64,000 nucleotides of DNA from Maricaulis parjimensis (lineage in GTDB: Bacteria; Pseudomonadota; Alphaproteobacteria; Caulobacterales; Maricaulaceae), in contig NZ_JADOTT010000009.1 of the NCBI RefSeq assembly GCF_016817355.1, forward strand, positions 1 through 64,000, written 5' to 3'. Within the stretch, counting starts at the first letter, position 1. Each line of letters starts with the position of its first letter. The notes under the pieces were generated by a model, which made no database searches, was not told the DNA's origin, and saw only the letters and a list, made by a program, of their open reading frames with translations. The translations under genes and the position numbers were made by a program. This document shows, one piece after another, positions 1 through 10,770 of the stretch.

Positions 1-74
1 GAACGCTCTCGCCCCCGTTTCCAATCCGGCCGGTACTCAGGTCGGGCGTTTAGTGCCGTCAGACCGGGCCGGAC

Positions 75-209
75 GCCCTGCCGGTGCTCAGGATGTCACC
101 CCTTCGCGCGGACAGGCTCCGCAAACCTCCGGGCCCAAGGGACTGAGCTCATGCCTCTCTTCCCGGACGTCGAGGAGGAGTCTGGCACAGGTTTGAAGGG
201 TGGGGATAA
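75..209. repeat. Dispersed intergenic repeat, copy 1
   Basis: Aligns without gaps to 32558-32692 at a constant offset of 32483, with about 14 mismatches by eye (roughly 90% identity). Both copies lie downstream of the 3' end of a minus-strand gene (pyrG here, dnaE there) in the same orientation. One plus-strand frame stays open through both copies and reads ...RTGSANLRAQGTEL...LFP.VEEES.TG..GGDK. There is no start codon or ribosome site in common, so I treat it as a DNA or RNA repeat rather than a gene. Confidence 0.8.
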
Positions 210-228
210 ATGGGGCGCGATCAGCACT

Positions 229-359
229 CCCTCTCCCTTGGGAGAGGGTGGCGCGCATGCGCCGGGAGAGGGGGAAATCCCGGTGCTGGCCGATAATCGC
301 GAATACCTCGCCGCCCCCCTCATCCGCCGCTACGCGGCACCTTCTCCCCGGGGAGAAGG
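229..359. repeat. Compound palindromic (REP/BIME-like) element
   Basis: Three hairpins lie in succession. The first is a 9-bp stem CCCTCTCCC/GGGAGAGGG with a TT loop at 229-248. The second is GCCGC-TAC-GCGGC at 326-338. The third is a perfect 20-bp palindrome CCTTCTCCCCGGGGAGAAGG at 340-359. The style matches the short palindromic intergenic repeats common in high-GC proteobacteria. It lies just after the pyrG stop, so in the pyrG mRNA it would form strong 3' structures that could protect the end or stop transcription, although no U-tract follows. Confidence 0.65.
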
Positions 360-401
360 GGGATGTCGAGCTTGTTCTGACCACGCCCGCGTGTGGCGCG
401 C

Positions 402-2105
<1,704 letters not shown>

Positions 2106-2429
2106 TTAGCCGTCAGTCGGCACCGGAGCGCCCTGCTCTTCCTCGTCCAGAATGCCGATTGCAGGGTTCTCGACCTGGCGGTCAAACACGCTACGGCCCT
2201 GCGAATCCACACCGGCGAACACGGCCAGAGCGATGCAGTTGATGATGAAGAGTGCACCCAGGATCATGGTCGTGCGGGTCAGCACATTGGCTGCGCCCCG
2301 GCTCGACATCATACCGCCGCCGCCACCGCCGCCGATACCCAGAGCACCGCCTTCGGAACGCTGCATGAGAATGACAGCGACAAGTCCAAGCGCGATGAGG
2401 AGCTGGACGATCAGGAGGACTTCTTTCAT
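2106..2429 (-). CDS. secG: Preprotein translocase subunit SecG
   Basis: Small inner-membrane subunit of the SecYEG channel that stimulates protein export. The 107 residues contain two membrane helices (about residues 4-22 and 53-73). Between them is the typical glycine-rich cytoplasmic loop, a run of seven glycines followed by MMSSRGAANVLTR. The open frame extends 23 codons upstream, but the conserved family start is MKEVLLIVQLL, so I place the start at 2429. The C-terminal tail is acidic and poorly conserved, as usual. It sits between the receiver-domain gene and pyrG on the same strand, in the familiar tpiA-secG-pyrG order with one extra gene. Confidence 0.95.
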   Translation of the reverse strand: MKEVLLIVQLLIALGLVAVILMQRSEGGALGIGGGGGGGMMSSRGAANVLTRTTMILGALFIINCIALAVFAGVDSQGRSVFDRQVENPAIGILDEEEQGAPVPTDG

Positions 2430-2505
2430 CGGTACCGCCGTGGTTTGCGACTTCTGGGTCTTTGCAGACAAGGTGGGAACGCCCTGCGGCGTTGCCAAGC
2501 CCCGG

Positions 2506-3561
2506 CTACATGGCGGCGCGTTTTATACCAGGCTCTTCGCCTTGGCCAGCATCGTCTGCGGTAGCGTCTTGTTCAGCGGCCTGCGCAGCTTCCGCAGCCC
2601 GGCGTTGAGCAGCCATTTCAGCCTTCGCCTTGAGGCGTTTGCGCAGATTGGTGACGGTGCGGCCGATCTCGTCTTTCGAGCGTTCCAGCGTGTCACCATT
2701 GGCAAAGGCGGCATAGGCGCCCATCGCCAATTCCTTGATCAGTTTCAGCGTGGACAGCGAAGCCTGGTTGCCCTCACCCAACGTCTTGACCTGATCCAGC
2801 ATGGCTTCGCAGATTTCCGCGGCTTCCGCACGGCCGGCCTTGATCAGCTGGGCTTTCATTTCATGCCCGGTTCGCATCAGGTCACCGGTATCCAGCTTGA
2901 CCGGCAGGCTGGGACCGTCACCGGTCTTGGACGCATGAAGCTCGGTAGAGACCACAATCCGCATGGCCAGACGGCGCAGACGTTCGGCGCGCACGGTCTC
3001 CTTGGCTTCCTGGATCCAGTTGGCGGCATCGCTGAGGGCTTGATAATCGTTTTCCACCGTCGCCTTGAGAATGTTCGGCACGGTCACCGGCTGGGCGTCG
3101 GAATTTCGATCCGCATCCTTGCGGCGGTCCGGGCCGATATAGTCACTGGTGACGATGAATTGCTTGCGGCCATGGATCAGCGTCTTCACGCGCTCCTCGG
3201 CGAAATTGGTCGAGAAAGGCCGCACGATCACATCATCGGCGCCACATTCGATAGCGCGGCGGATATGGGTCGTATCCCGGCTCCAGGTGGTCAGAAGGAT
3301 AACCGCAAACGGATTGGCCCCGACCTCGCCCTTGCGCACGGCCCGGACGAGTTTGAACACATCGGCATCGGTTGCACTGGATTCGGCGACGATCAGGGTC
3401 GGGCCGGTATCGGCAACCATGGACTTGAGCTCGGTCAGAGACGCCACGCACTCGATCTGACGGAAACCGATCTCGTGCAACGCATACCGGGTCGTGCGTT
3501 GGTTGGCGTGCACCGGGTCGAACAGGACAACGGATGCGCGGGAATAATCGGTTTCGGCCAT
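2506..3561 (-). CDS. Receiver-domain protein with degenerate phospho-acceptor site
   Basis: The 351 residues begin with a CheY-like fold (about 10-120). It has LFDPVHAN after strand 1, LIVAESS at the end of strand 3, ILLTTW at strand 4 and VIVRPFS at strand 5. Aligned to classical receivers, the phospho-accepting Asp is Glu60, the conserved Lys is Arg114, and only one of the two N-terminal acidic residues is present (Asp15). The rest is predicted helical, with an Ala/Glu/Gln-rich charged tail and no recognisable output domain. It lies between tpiA and secG on the same strand. My inference is a phosphorylation-independent receiver acting through protein contacts. No pathway can be assigned from sequence. 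Confidence 0.8.
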   Translation of the reverse strand: MAETDYSRASVVLFDPVHANQRTTRYALHEIGFRQIECVASLTELKSMVADTGPTLIVAESSATDADVFKLVRAVRKGEVGANPFAVILLTTWSRDTTHIRRAIECGADDVIVRPFSTNFAEERVKTLIHGRKQFIVTSDYIGPDRRKDADRNSDAQPVTVPNILKATVENDYQALSDAANWIQEAKETVRAERLRRLAMRIVVSTELHASKTGDGPSLPVKLDTGDLMRTGHEMKAQLIKAGRAEAAEICEAMLDQVKTLGEGNQASLSTLKLIKELAMGAYAAFANGDTLERSKDEIGRTVTNLRKRLKAKAEMAAQRRAAEAAQAAEQDATADDAGQGEEPGIKRAAM

Positions 3562-3650
3562 ACGAGGGTCGCTCTTTGAAACTTGCCTGGACAGTCAGTC
3601 TTCCAACCTGCCCGAAATAAGTTTCAATCCGCTTACCGAAGAGGTTCGGT

Positions 3651-4382
3651 TTAACGACCAGCCGCGTTGATTATGCTTGTGAAATCACTGGCTTTCAGAG
3701 AGGCCCCACCCACCAGGGCACCATCGACATCCGGCAGTGCCAGGAGGCTCTCGGCATTGGCCGGTTTGACCGAACCACCATAAAGAATTCGGGTAGTTAG
3801 CGGTTCCGGGAGGGCGGCGCGGATGGCGGCGTGCATCTCCTCCACATCCGACACGGAAGCGGTCAATCCGGTACCGATTGCCCAGACCGGCTCATAAGCT
3901 ATGACCAATTCCATGTTTTGCGGATTGTCCGGGAGCGAACCGGCCAGTTGGGCGGTGACGACAGCCTGCGCCTTTCCGGCTTCCCGTTCAGCCTTCGTCT
4001 CGCCGACACAGATGATCGGGATCAGGCCGGCCGCCAGTACGGCGTCAGCCTTGGCCCGGATCATGGCGTCGCTTTCGCCGTGATCGGCGCGGCGCTCGGA
4101 ATGCCCCAAGATGACATAGCGTGCACCGGCGTCTTTCAGCATGGCCGCGGAAATATCGCCCGTATGGGCCCCGGCCTCATGGGCATGACAATCCTGACCA
4201 CCGACTGAAATGCCGGTATCGGCGCAGCGCGCTGCAGCAGCAGCCAGCAAGGTCGCCGGCGGGCAGATCAGGACATCCGCCGGTGAGGACGCTGCCGGAC
4301 CGGCGATCGCGTCAAAGAAGTCCAGATCGGCCGCCAGGCCGTTCATCTTCCAGTTTCCGGCAATCAGCGCGGTGCGTGGCAT
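3651..4382 (-). CDS. tpiA: Triosephosphate isomerase
   Basis: Interconverts dihydroxyacetone phosphate and glyceraldehyde 3-phosphate in central carbon metabolism, as a cytoplasmic TIM barrel. The 243 residues are close to the usual 250. Visible active-site residues are Asn10 and Lys12 (GNWKMNG), His94 in LGHSERR, Glu164 in [11 protein letters not shown] (catalytic base plus the mobile loop 6) and the phosphate-binding YGGSVKP. The frame stays open far upstream, antisense to the ppiD-like gene. That part is an artefact of high GC, and the family start is [12 protein letters not shown] at 4382. A 6-bp hairpin with a GAGG loop directly follows the stop (3635-3650). It is divergent from the ppiD-like gene. 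Confidence 0.97.
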   Translation of the reverse strand: MPRTALIAGNWKMNGLAADLDFFDAIAGPAASSPADVLICPPATLLAAAAARCADTGISVGGQDCHAHEAGAHTGDISAAMLKDAGARYVILGHSERRADHGESDAMIRAKADAVLAAGLIPIICVGETKAEREAGKAQAVVTAQLAGSLPDNPQNMELVIAYEPVWAIGTGLTASVSDVEEMHAAIRAALPEPLTTRILYGGSVKPANAESLLALPDVDGALVGGASLKASDFTSIINAAGR

Positions 4383-4556
4383 ATCCCCTCCTTGATGCCC
4401 CAAATCATCCCCTGTGAGCTTGGAAGGATTAGTCGCGACCGGCTCCGGGGGCAAGAATCCGGCTGCGTCACCGCATTCCGACCGCGCCCAATGCTTGCGA
4501 GCATGAATCCACGCCGCTACCTTCCGCCCGTCATTTTCCACAAGGCTCCGTGACTC

Positions 4557-6497
4557 ATGCTTTCCCTCTTCCGGTCCTTCGCCAAATCGCCGCTGGCGAT
4601 TGCCCTTCTTCTGCTGCTCTGCCTCGGCCTGATCCTGACCGGGGGGAATAGTATTTTCACCGGCAGCGGAACGGCCGTGGTTGTGGCCGGCCAGCAAAAG
4701 GTTTCCGTGCGCGAACTCAGCATGGCGTTCGACCGCGAATTGCAACGCCGCCAGGCGGAGCAGCCGGGCTATACGGCCCAGGACGCGCGCGATGAAGGTC
4801 TGGGCGAACAAGTGCTGCAGCGGCTCGCCGTGGAAGCGGCACTGGAAGCCAAGGCCGATGATCTGGGGATCGTGATTTCCGGCGACACGCTGGCTTCGGA
4901 AGCGGCCCGCGAGCCGGCCTTCCGCAATCCGGTCACGGATCGCTATGACTATGACACCATGATTTCGGCCCTGGCACGCGCCGGCATGAGCGAAGCCCAG
5001 TACCGCGACACGATGGAAGGCGATCTGCGCCGCCAGCAATTGCTGCTCAGCCTGGCCGGTGGCTTTGCCCTGCCCGACAGCATGGCCCGCAACCGTTTTG
5101 ACCTGGCCCAGGAACAGCGCCGGATGACCGGGCTCGTTCTCGATGCAACGGCCGCCGATGCCATCGCAGATCCGACCGATGAGGACCTGCAGACCTTCGT
5201 CGAAGCCAATGCCACCCTGCCCGATCCGCGCACCGGCCTGCCAATCTTCACCGTGCCGGACATGCGCGCCTTCACCCTGGTGCGCTTCCAGCTGGAAGAT
5301 TTCATCCGCGATGTCGATATCGATGAAGAAACACTGCGCGAGACCTATGACTACCAGGTCGAAGCCGGCCAGATCGGCACCCCGCCCCTGCGCAGCTTCG
5401 TCCAGCTGACCGCGACCGACGAAGCCTCGGCACAGGCGATTGCGGACCGGCTGGCCGCCGGCGAGGACGCTGCGGCCATCGCGGCCGAACTGGGACTGGG
5501 CGAGCCGGTCGAGCTGGAAGAGGTCCAGGCCTATGAAGTGCCGGACACGGATGTTGCTGACGCCGTGTTCGCCATGGCCGAAGGGGAAGCCTCCGCCATT
5601 CAGGGCCGTTTCGGTTGGAATGCCGTCGCCGTCCGGGCCGCCGTCGCGGCCACCACGCCGACCTATGAGGAACAGCGCGAGGAAATCCTCACCGAGCTGG
5701 CCCGCGCTGACGCGCTGAATGCGCTCTATGACCAGATTGCGTCCTTCGAGGAATCCCGCGCCAGCGGTGCCACGCTGGAACAGGCGGCCGCGGCCTCCGG
5801 TTCGCCGCTGGAAATCTTCCAGCCGCTGGACCAATACGGCCGGGATGCCAGCCTCGAGATCGATTTTGAACGCTATGCCACGCTTGGCCAGGAAATCCTG
5901 CCGGCCGTGTTTGCGGCGCCGGAAGGCTATGCCACCGACCTGACCCAGTTCAATGAGACGGATTTCTACATCGCTCGCGTCGACGAAATCGTGCCCTCGC
6001 ACCTGCGCGAGCTGGCCGAGGTCCGTGACCTTGCCGAAGCCCGTTGGCGGGAATCCCAGCTGGACACGCAACTGGCCGAACGCGCCGAAGAGGCGCTGGC
6101 CCAGCTGCAAGCCGGCGAAAGCATCGACATTGTGGCCCTGACCACGGGTGGACGCGCGGAAAGCACCACGGCCCGTCGCAGCGACACGGCGGAGAACTTC
6201 CCGCGTGCCGTGATTGCCCGCGCTTTCTCCATGACCCCGGGCAATTGGGAAACCGTGCAAGCGGCCCAGGGTCGCTATGTCATCCTCTCGGTCGATGAAG
6301 TGATCACGCCGGATACGTCCGCCCTTGCCGGAACGGAACTGTCCGAGCTGGAAACCGCGATCAATCAGGAAGCCACGAACGACTTCTTCCAGTCGCTGCA
6401 ACTGGCTCTGGAAACCGAATACGCCCTGAATGATGGCGGTATCGACCGCAATCTGGTGGACCAGGCCCTGGGCGCCAACGCCGCTACAGGACCATGA
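4557..6497 (+). CDS. PpiD-like periplasmic folding factor (SurA-N / parvulin type)
   Basis: The 646-residue protein is anchored by one N-terminal helix (about 12-29) with the rest in the periplasm. Family knowledge: PpiD-type proteins sit near the Sec translocon and help newly exported proteins fold. After the anchor come a SurA-N-like helical region (about 35-170, with the [17 protein letters not shown] hallmark), a degenerate parvulin-like segment (about 280-370), and further helical repeats rich in Ala and Glu. The parvulin segment lacks the clear catalytic signature, so chaperone activity is likelier than isomerase activity. The stop overlaps the trpE start as ATGA, so the two are probably co-transcribed and translationally coupled. 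A weak AAGG lies upstream of the start. Confidence 0.85.
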   Translation: MLSLFRSFAKSPLAIALLLLLCLGLILTGGNSIFTGSGTAVVVAGQQKVSVRELSMAFDRELQRRQAEQPGYTAQDARDEGLGEQVLQRLAVEAALEAKADDLGIVISGDTLASEAAREPAFRNPVTDRYDYDTMISALARAGMSEAQYRDTMEGDLRRQQLLLSLAGGFALPDSMARNRFDLAQEQRRMTGLVLDATAADAIADPTDEDLQTFVEANATLPDPRTGLPIFTVPDMRAFTLVRFQLEDFIRDVDIDEETLRETYDYQVEAGQIGTPPLRSFVQLTATDEASAQAIADRLAAGEDAAAIAAELGLGEPVELEEVQAYEVPDTDVADAVFAMAEGEASAIQGRFGWNAVAVRAAVAATTPTYEEQREEILTELARADALNALYDQIASFEESRASGATLEQAAAASGSPLEIFQPLDQYGRDASLEIDFERYATLGQEILPAVFAAPEGYATDLTQFNETDFYIARVDEIVPSHLRELAEVRDLAEARWRESQLDTQLAERAEEALAQLQAGESIDIVALTTGGRAESTTARRSDTAENFPRAVIARAFSMTPGNWETVQAAQGRYVILSVDEVITPDTSALAGTELSELETAINQEATNDFFQSLQLALETEYALNDGGIDRNLVDQALGANAATGP

Positions 6498-7993
6498 TGC
6501 AAAAACCGGCCGTCACTCCCGATTTCAAGACGGTCGCTGCGGCGTATGAGCGTGGGGAAACGACCGTGCTGGCAGCCCGGCAGGTGGATGACCTGCTGAC
6601 GCCTGTGGCGGCCTATCTGCGCCTGGCCCGCGACCGCAAGGACGCTTTCCTGCTCGAATCCGTCGAGGGCGGAGCCTGGCGCGGCCGCTATTCCGCGATC
6701 GGCCTTGACCCCGACCTGATCTGGCAATGCCGCAATGGCCAAGTGTCCGAAGCCCGCGGCATGGATGTCGCCGCGCGCTCTTTCCAGGATTTGGACGCCG
6801 AACCCATGGCGGCCCTGCGCCAGGTGATCGAGGACGCACACTGCCCCCTGCCCGACGACGCCCCGCCGCTGGCCTCGGGCCTGTTCGGCTATGTCGGCTA
6901 TGACATGGTGCGCTATCTGGAACGCCTGCCGGAACAGGCTGCGCCGGACCCGCTGGGCGTGCCGGAAAGCTGCCTGATCCGCCCGCAGATCATGGTCGTC
7001 TTCGATGCGCTGAAGCAGGAGATCCAGGTCTATTGCCCGGTGCGTCCGGGCGAGTACTCCGCACGCGAAGCCTATGACGCGGCCGTGGAACGCATGGAGA
7101 TGACCCTGCGGGCCCTCGCCTCGCCGACGCCGGAGCTTGAACGCCCACAAGGCGAACTGGGCGAACGCAGCTCCAACCAAACTCCCGAGGCCTACCGGGC
7201 TGCCGTGGATGCGGCGCGGGCCTATATCCGTGCCGGCGATGCCTTCCAGGTCGTGCCCAGCCAGCGCTTCTCGGCGGACTATCCGGGCGATCCATTCTGG
7301 ATCTACCGTTCCCTGCGCCGCCTCAACCCGTCACCCTTCCTGTTCTTCTTCCGCTTTGACGGGTTCGAGATCATCGGCTCCAGTCCGGAAATCCTGGTGC
7401 GCTTGCGCGATGATGTCGTCACCATCCGCCCGATCGCCGGCACCCGTCCGCGCGGCAAGACACCGGCCGAGGATGACGCGCTGGAAGCCGATCTCCTGGC
7501 CGACCCCAAGGAACGGGCCGAACATCTGATGCTGCTGGATCTGGGCCGCAATGATGTGGGCCGGATCGCCAAGGCCGGAACCGTCCGTATCACCGCGCGC
7601 GAGATCGTCGAGCGCTACAGCCATGTCATGCACATCGTCTCCAATGTAGAAGGCGATCTGGCCGAAGGCGAGGATGTGGTGTCGGCCCTGTTTGCCGGCT
7701 TCCCGGCCGGGACGGTCTCCGGCGCCCCCAAGGTGCGGGCGATGGAAATCATCGACGAGCTGGAACCGCATCGCCGCGGCATCTATGCCGGCGCGGTGGG
7801 CTATTTCAGCGCCAATGGCGGCATGGATACGGCCATCGCCCTGCGCACAGCCGTGTTCAAGGATGGACGCCTGTACGTGCAGGCCGGTGCCGGCGTCGTG
7901 CTGGACAGTGATCCGGAGTCGGAACGCGTGGAGACGGTGAACAAGGCGGAAGCCCTGTTCCGGGCCGCTGGGGATTCACTCGGTCAGAACTGA
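6494..7993 (+). CDS. trpE: Anthranilate synthase component I
   Basis: Converts chorismate plus ammonia or glutamine to anthranilate, the first committed step of tryptophan synthesis. The 499 residues show the N-terminal LLES motif ([10 protein letters not shown]) associated with tryptophan feedback inhibition. The C-terminal chorismate-binding core has [14 protein letters not shown], the PIAGTRPRG loop, DLGRNDVGR and [14 protein letters not shown]. The start ATG is embedded in the end of the ppiD-like gene (ATGA), with a second ATG three bases later as an alternative start. The partner subunit trpG is 1.1 kb downstream beyond an inverted gene. No leader peptide with Trp codons is visible, so attenuation of the classical kind is not supported. 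Confidence 0.97.
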   Translation: MMQKPAVTPDFKTVAAAYERGETTVLAARQVDDLLTPVAAYLRLARDRKDAFLLESVEGGAWRGRYSAIGLDPDLIWQCRNGQVSEARGMDVAARSFQDLDAEPMAALRQVIEDAHCPLPDDAPPLASGLFGYVGYDMVRYLERLPEQAAPDPLGVPESCLIRPQIMVVFDALKQEIQVYCPVRPGEYSAREAYDAAVERMEMTLRALASPTPELERPQGELGERSSNQTPEAYRAAVDAARAYIRAGDAFQVVPSQRFSADYPGDPFWIYRSLRRLNPSPFLFFFRFDGFEIIGSSPEILVRLRDDVVTIRPIAGTRPRGKTPAEDDALEADLLADPKERAEHLMLLDLGRNDVGRIAKAGTVRITAREIVERYSHVMHIVSNVEGDLAEGEDVVSALFAGFPAGTVSGAPKVRAMEIIDELEPHRRGIYAGAVGYFSANGGMDTAIALRTAVFKDGRLYVQAGAGVVLDSDPESERVETVNKAEALFRAAGDSLGQN

Positions 7994-7996
7994 GCC

Positions 7997-9019
7997 TCAA
8001 CGCTGGGAGGTATTCTCGGCGGTCGGACGCAGACGCGTGTCCAGCTGAGCGGACAATTGCGTCAGCGTGACGAATTCCACGCCCCGTTCGCGGGCCGGTG
8101 ACAGCCAGTTCTCCAGCACGTCGAGCGTCTCGGCATGCGGATGACCGATCACCACGGCCCAGCCGCGCTCGCGGGCCAATTCCTCGGCCTCGGCCAGACG
8201 GGCCTCGATCTGAGAAGCGTCGATGACATGGTCCAGGAAGATGTCGCGCTGGAGAGCCCGCAGTCCCAACCCGTCCGCGACCGCCCGGCCCCGGCTTTCG
8301 CCCGTGGTCAGTGAGTCGAGGAAAAGCGGGTTCTGTTCGGCGACCGAGGCCAGTGCGACGCGCATGGCACGCGGATCGGCCGTGAAACGGCTGCCCATGT
8401 GATTATTGATGCCGACGGCACCCGGTACGCGGGCATAGGCCCAGCGCATGCGGGCGGCAAGATCCTCATCGCTCAGCCCGAGACGCAGCGCATTGGGTCC
8501 CGGATCCGCCAGACCGACCGGTTCCATCGGCATGTGAAGCAGGACATCTCGGCCGCGCGCCACGGTTTGTGCGGACAAGGACGGAGCGGCCTCGGCATAG
8601 GGCAGGATGGCCAGGCTCAGCGGGGTATCGAGATCGAGGGCGCGCTGGGCCGCAGCGACATCCAGCCCGACATCATCGATCACGATCGCGATCCGGGGCG
8701 CTGAGACGAGCGGCAGGTCCGGCGCCATGGCCGTGTCGGCGGTGAGCGGAATCACATCCGTTTCGCTGACCTCGAGGGGTTCGGGCAAGGCGTCTGTGGC
8801 GGCCAGACCCGAATAATCATGAAGATTGCGCGCCCGGACGGCTTGGCGAGTCGCAGGCGGAAGGCTGGCGCTGACAGCGGAACGATCCGTACGCTCGGCC
8901 TGGCTGGCTGCAGAAAACACAACAGCACCAACAAGATAGGCACATGCCACAATCGCCCCGGCGAAAGCCGGGATGGCGGAATGTGGGGTCCGAATCGAGG
9001 GTGCACTTCTGCGTGTCAT
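7997..9019 (-). CDS. Divergent polysaccharide deacetylase family protein (YibQ type)
   Basis: The 340 residues begin with a probable N-terminal membrane anchor or signal (about 17-39), followed by a low-complexity linker and a divergent polysaccharide deacetylase domain (about 105-325). Landmarks are IAIVIDDVGLD, LLHMPMEP, AVGINNHMGSRFT and WAVVIGHPHAETL. These match the family's metal-site regions around the Asp pair and the NNHMG histidine. Members are thought to act in the periplasm, but their substrates are unknown. The gene sits between trpE and trpG on the opposite strand. Codons 14-22 coincide with a REP-like hairpin, so the N-terminus looks repeat-derived. A perfect TTAA-N7-TTAAC site lies 25 bases upstream of the ATG. 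Confidence 0.85.
   Translation of the reverse strand: MTRRSAPSIRTPHSAIPAFAGAIVACAYLVGAVVFSAASQAERTDRSAVSASLPPATRQAVRARNLHDYSGLAATDALPEPLEVSETDVIPLTADTAMAPDLPLVSAPRIAIVIDDVGLDVAAAQRALDLDTPLSLAILPYAEAAPSLSAQTVARGRDVLLHMPMEPVGLADPGPNALRLGLSDEDLAARMRWAYARVPGAVGINNHMGSRFTADPRAMRVALASVAEQNPLFLDSLTTGESRGRAVADGLGLRALQRDIFLDHVIDASQIEARLAEAEELARERGWAVVIGHPHAETLDVLENWLSPARERGVEFVTLTQLSAQLDTRLRPTAENTSQR
8953..8980. repeat. REP-like hairpin inside the deacetylase gene start
   Basis: CCCGGC-GAAA-GCCGGG is flanked by partly matching arms. It is the core of the common alphaproteobacterial palindromic repeat, which in this frame is translated as ..SAIPAFAG... It lies within the first 25 codons of the gene at 7997-9019. 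Confidence 0.55.
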
Positions 9020-9043
9020 GCATTAACCACGCAGCTTGAGCCG

Positions 9044-9058
9044 TTAAGCGCAAGTTAA
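9044..9058 (-). promoter_or_regulatory. Candidate CtrA binding site (TTAA-N7-TTAA)
   Basis: On the minus strand it reads TTAA-CTTGCGC-TTAA followed by C, a perfect match to the TTAA-N7-TTAAC form known for the cell-cycle regulator CtrA in Caulobacterales. TTAA is rare in this GC-rich window and I found no other such pair in an intergenic region. It lies 25 bases upstream of the deacetylase start and 60 bases upstream of trpG on the other strand, so either gene could be the target. Envelope control is the more natural guess. Confidence 0.5.
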
Positions 9059-9118
9059 GCAGTCGCGGGATTGGCGGGATACCTTATTACCCCTAGGTTT
9101 GCGGGCAGGAGAAACGGC

Positions 9119-9709
9119 ATGCTTCTGATCATCGACAATTATGACAGCTTCACCTTCAACCTGGTCCATTACTTCCAGGAATTGGGAGCGGAAACCCGCG
9201 TCATCCGCAATGATGTGATGAGCGCGGAGGAAGCGCTGGCGCTCAATCCTGACGGGATTGTGCTGTCGCCGGGGCCGTGTGATCCGGACCGGGCCGGCAT
9301 GTGTCTGGAGGTGATCGAGAAGGCCGCAGCCGATCTGCCCATTCTGGGGGTCTGCCTGGGTCACCAGTCGATCGGTCAGATTTTCGGCGGCAAGGTGATC
9401 TCAGCCAAGCAGATCATGCATGGCAAGACGAGCGAAGTGAGCCATGACGGAACCGGCCTTTTCGCCGGCCTGCCCTCGCCCTTCACAGCGACGCGTTATC
9501 ACTCGCTGGCGGTAGAGCCCGAAAGCCTGCCAGCCTGCCTGAAAGTGACCGCAACGACGCCCGATGGCGAGATCATGGGCCTGGCCCATCGTGACCGCCC
9601 GGTTCACGGCGTCCAATTCCACCCGGAATCCATCGCCTCCGAACACGGCCATGACTTGCTGGCCAATTTCCTGGCCTTGACGGGAACACCCCGCGCCAAG
9701 GCCGCCTGA
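9119..9709 (+). CDS. trpG: Anthranilate synthase component II (glutamine amidotransferase)
   Basis: Supplies ammonia from glutamine to TrpE. The 196 residues begin [15 protein letters not shown], the conserved family start. The frame is open 16 codons earlier, but an AGGAGA ribosome site sits about 7 bases before 9119. The class I amidotransferase triad is visible as Cys79 in GVCLGHQS and the His and Glu in [23 protein letters not shown] is the usual oxyanion-side loop. It heads a trpG-trpD-trpC run and is divergent from the deacetylase gene. The short intergenic region carries the TTAA-N7-TTAA box. It could be shared with folate synthesis as a PabA, as in some bacteria, though the trp context favours TrpG. 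Confidence 0.96.
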   Translation: MLLIIDNYDSFTFNLVHYFQELGAETRVIRNDVMSAEEALALNPDGIVLSPGPCDPDRAGMCLEVIEKAAADLPILGVCLGHQSIGQIFGGKVISAKQIMHGKTSEVSHDGTGLFAGLPSPFTATRYHSLAVEPESLPACLKVTATTPDGEIMGLAHRDRPVHGVQFHPESIASEHGHDLLANFLALTGTPRAKAA

Positions 9710-9749
9710 CCCGCACGCCCCGCAACGACCAACCGACGAGTAGATCGCC

Positions 9750-10766
9750 ATGACGTGTCTCGCCCGCTGCCTGCAGGCCCTGAGCCGCAGCGAACGCCCG
9801 CAGCCGGATGATCTGTCCGGCGCGTTCGAGGAATTGATGGATGGCGAAGCCTCCAGCGAGGCCATTGCCGGCTTCCTGATGGGCTTGGCCGCACTGGGCG
9901 AAACGCCGACCGATATCGCGGCGGGTGCCCGCGTGATGCGGGCGCGCATGACACGGATCACGGCACCGGAAGGTGCCATCGACACGTGCGGTACGGGCGG
10001 AGATGGCAAGGGTGCCTACAATATCTCGACCGCCGCAGCGATCGTGGCGGCAGGTGCCGGTGCGATCGTCGCCAAGCATGGCAATCGCGCGGCATCGTCC
10101 AAGTCCGGTTCGTCGGATGTGCTGGGCGCACTCGGGCTGGAACTGGACTGTCCGGCAGAGCGTGTGGAGCGGTCACTGACCGAGGCGGGTGCCGGTTTCC
10201 TCTATGCCCCGGCCCACCATTCTGCGGTCCGCCATGTTGGCCCGGCGCGCCAGGCCTTGGGCGTGCGGACGATTTTCAACCTGCTGGGCCCGATCTCCAA
10301 TCCGGCCGGGGTGAAGCGGCAATTGCTGGGCGTGTATGACAAGCGCTGGCTGGTGCCGATGGCCGAAGCCCTGCGCGATCTGGGCTGTGTCCGGGCCCTG
10401 GTGATCTGCGGCCAGGACGGCATGGACGAAATCACCACCACGACGCTGACGGATATTGCCGAACTCAAGGATGGCGACATCCGCTGCTACACATTCGACC
10501 CGGCCGAGGCCGGGATCCCGCGTGTCAGCGAGGCGGATCTCAAGGGCGGTGATGCGGCCCACAATGCCGAAGCAATCAACCGCCTTCTGGCGGGTGCAAC
10601 CGGTGCCTTCCGCGATATCGTCCTGCTCAATGCCGGGGCTGCCCTGGTCGTGGCCGGAAAGGCTGAAACGATTGCCGGAGGCGCCGAGCTGGCGGCCGGC
10701 GCGATTGATGACGGCCGGGCCCGCGCAACGCTGGACCGGATGATCGCGATTTCCAGGGGCGAGTAG
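9750..10766 (+). CDS. trpD: Anthranilate phosphoribosyltransferase
   Basis: Transfers the phosphoribosyl group of PRPP to anthranilate, the second step of tryptophan synthesis. The 338 residues match the family. The PRPP/Mg site is seen as [17 protein letters not shown] near residues 76-92, followed by [18 protein letters not shown] and the [22 protein letters not shown] region, which is split here only for description. It starts 40 bases after trpG and ends 4 bases before trpC, so an operon is clear. Confidence 0.97.
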   Translation: MTCLARCLQALSRSERPQPDDLSGAFEELMDGEASSEAIAGFLMGLAALGETPTDIAAGARVMRARMTRITAPEGAIDTCGTGGDGKGAYNISTAAAIVAAGAGAIVAKHGNRAASSKSGSSDVLGALGLELDCPAERVERSLTEAGAGFLYAPAHHSAVRHVGPARQALGVRTIFNLLGPISNPAGVKRQLLGVYDKRWLVPMAEALRDLGCVRALVICGQDGMDEITTTTLTDIAELKDGDIRCYTFDPAEAGIPRVSEADLKGGDAAHNAEAINRLLAGATGAFRDIVLLNAGAALVVAGKAETIAGGAELAAGAIDDGRARATLDRMIAISRGE

Positions 10767-10770
10767 AGCC

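Larger units (their letters stand above)
1..401. other. Intergenic region downstream of pyrG, repeat-rich
   Basis: No convincing gene is visible here. The open frames have no recognisable product and run through repeats. The stretch holds one copy of a 135-bp dispersed repeat (75-209) and a compound palindromic block (229-359), followed by about 40 bases up to the pyrG stop codon. What lies downstream of pyrG is outside the window. Confidence 0.7.

Noticed and set aside
3651-6401. 916-codon minus-strand frame joining TpiA to a long upstream part
   Set aside because: The upstream two thirds are antisense to the ppiD-like gene, and its composition (Gly/Arg/Gln-rich) matches a high-GC shadow. 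TpiA has a normal family start at 4382.
9065-9100. sigma-70-like promoter for trpG (TTGGCG and TAGGTT)
   Set aside because: The -10 match is poor; not enough to list.
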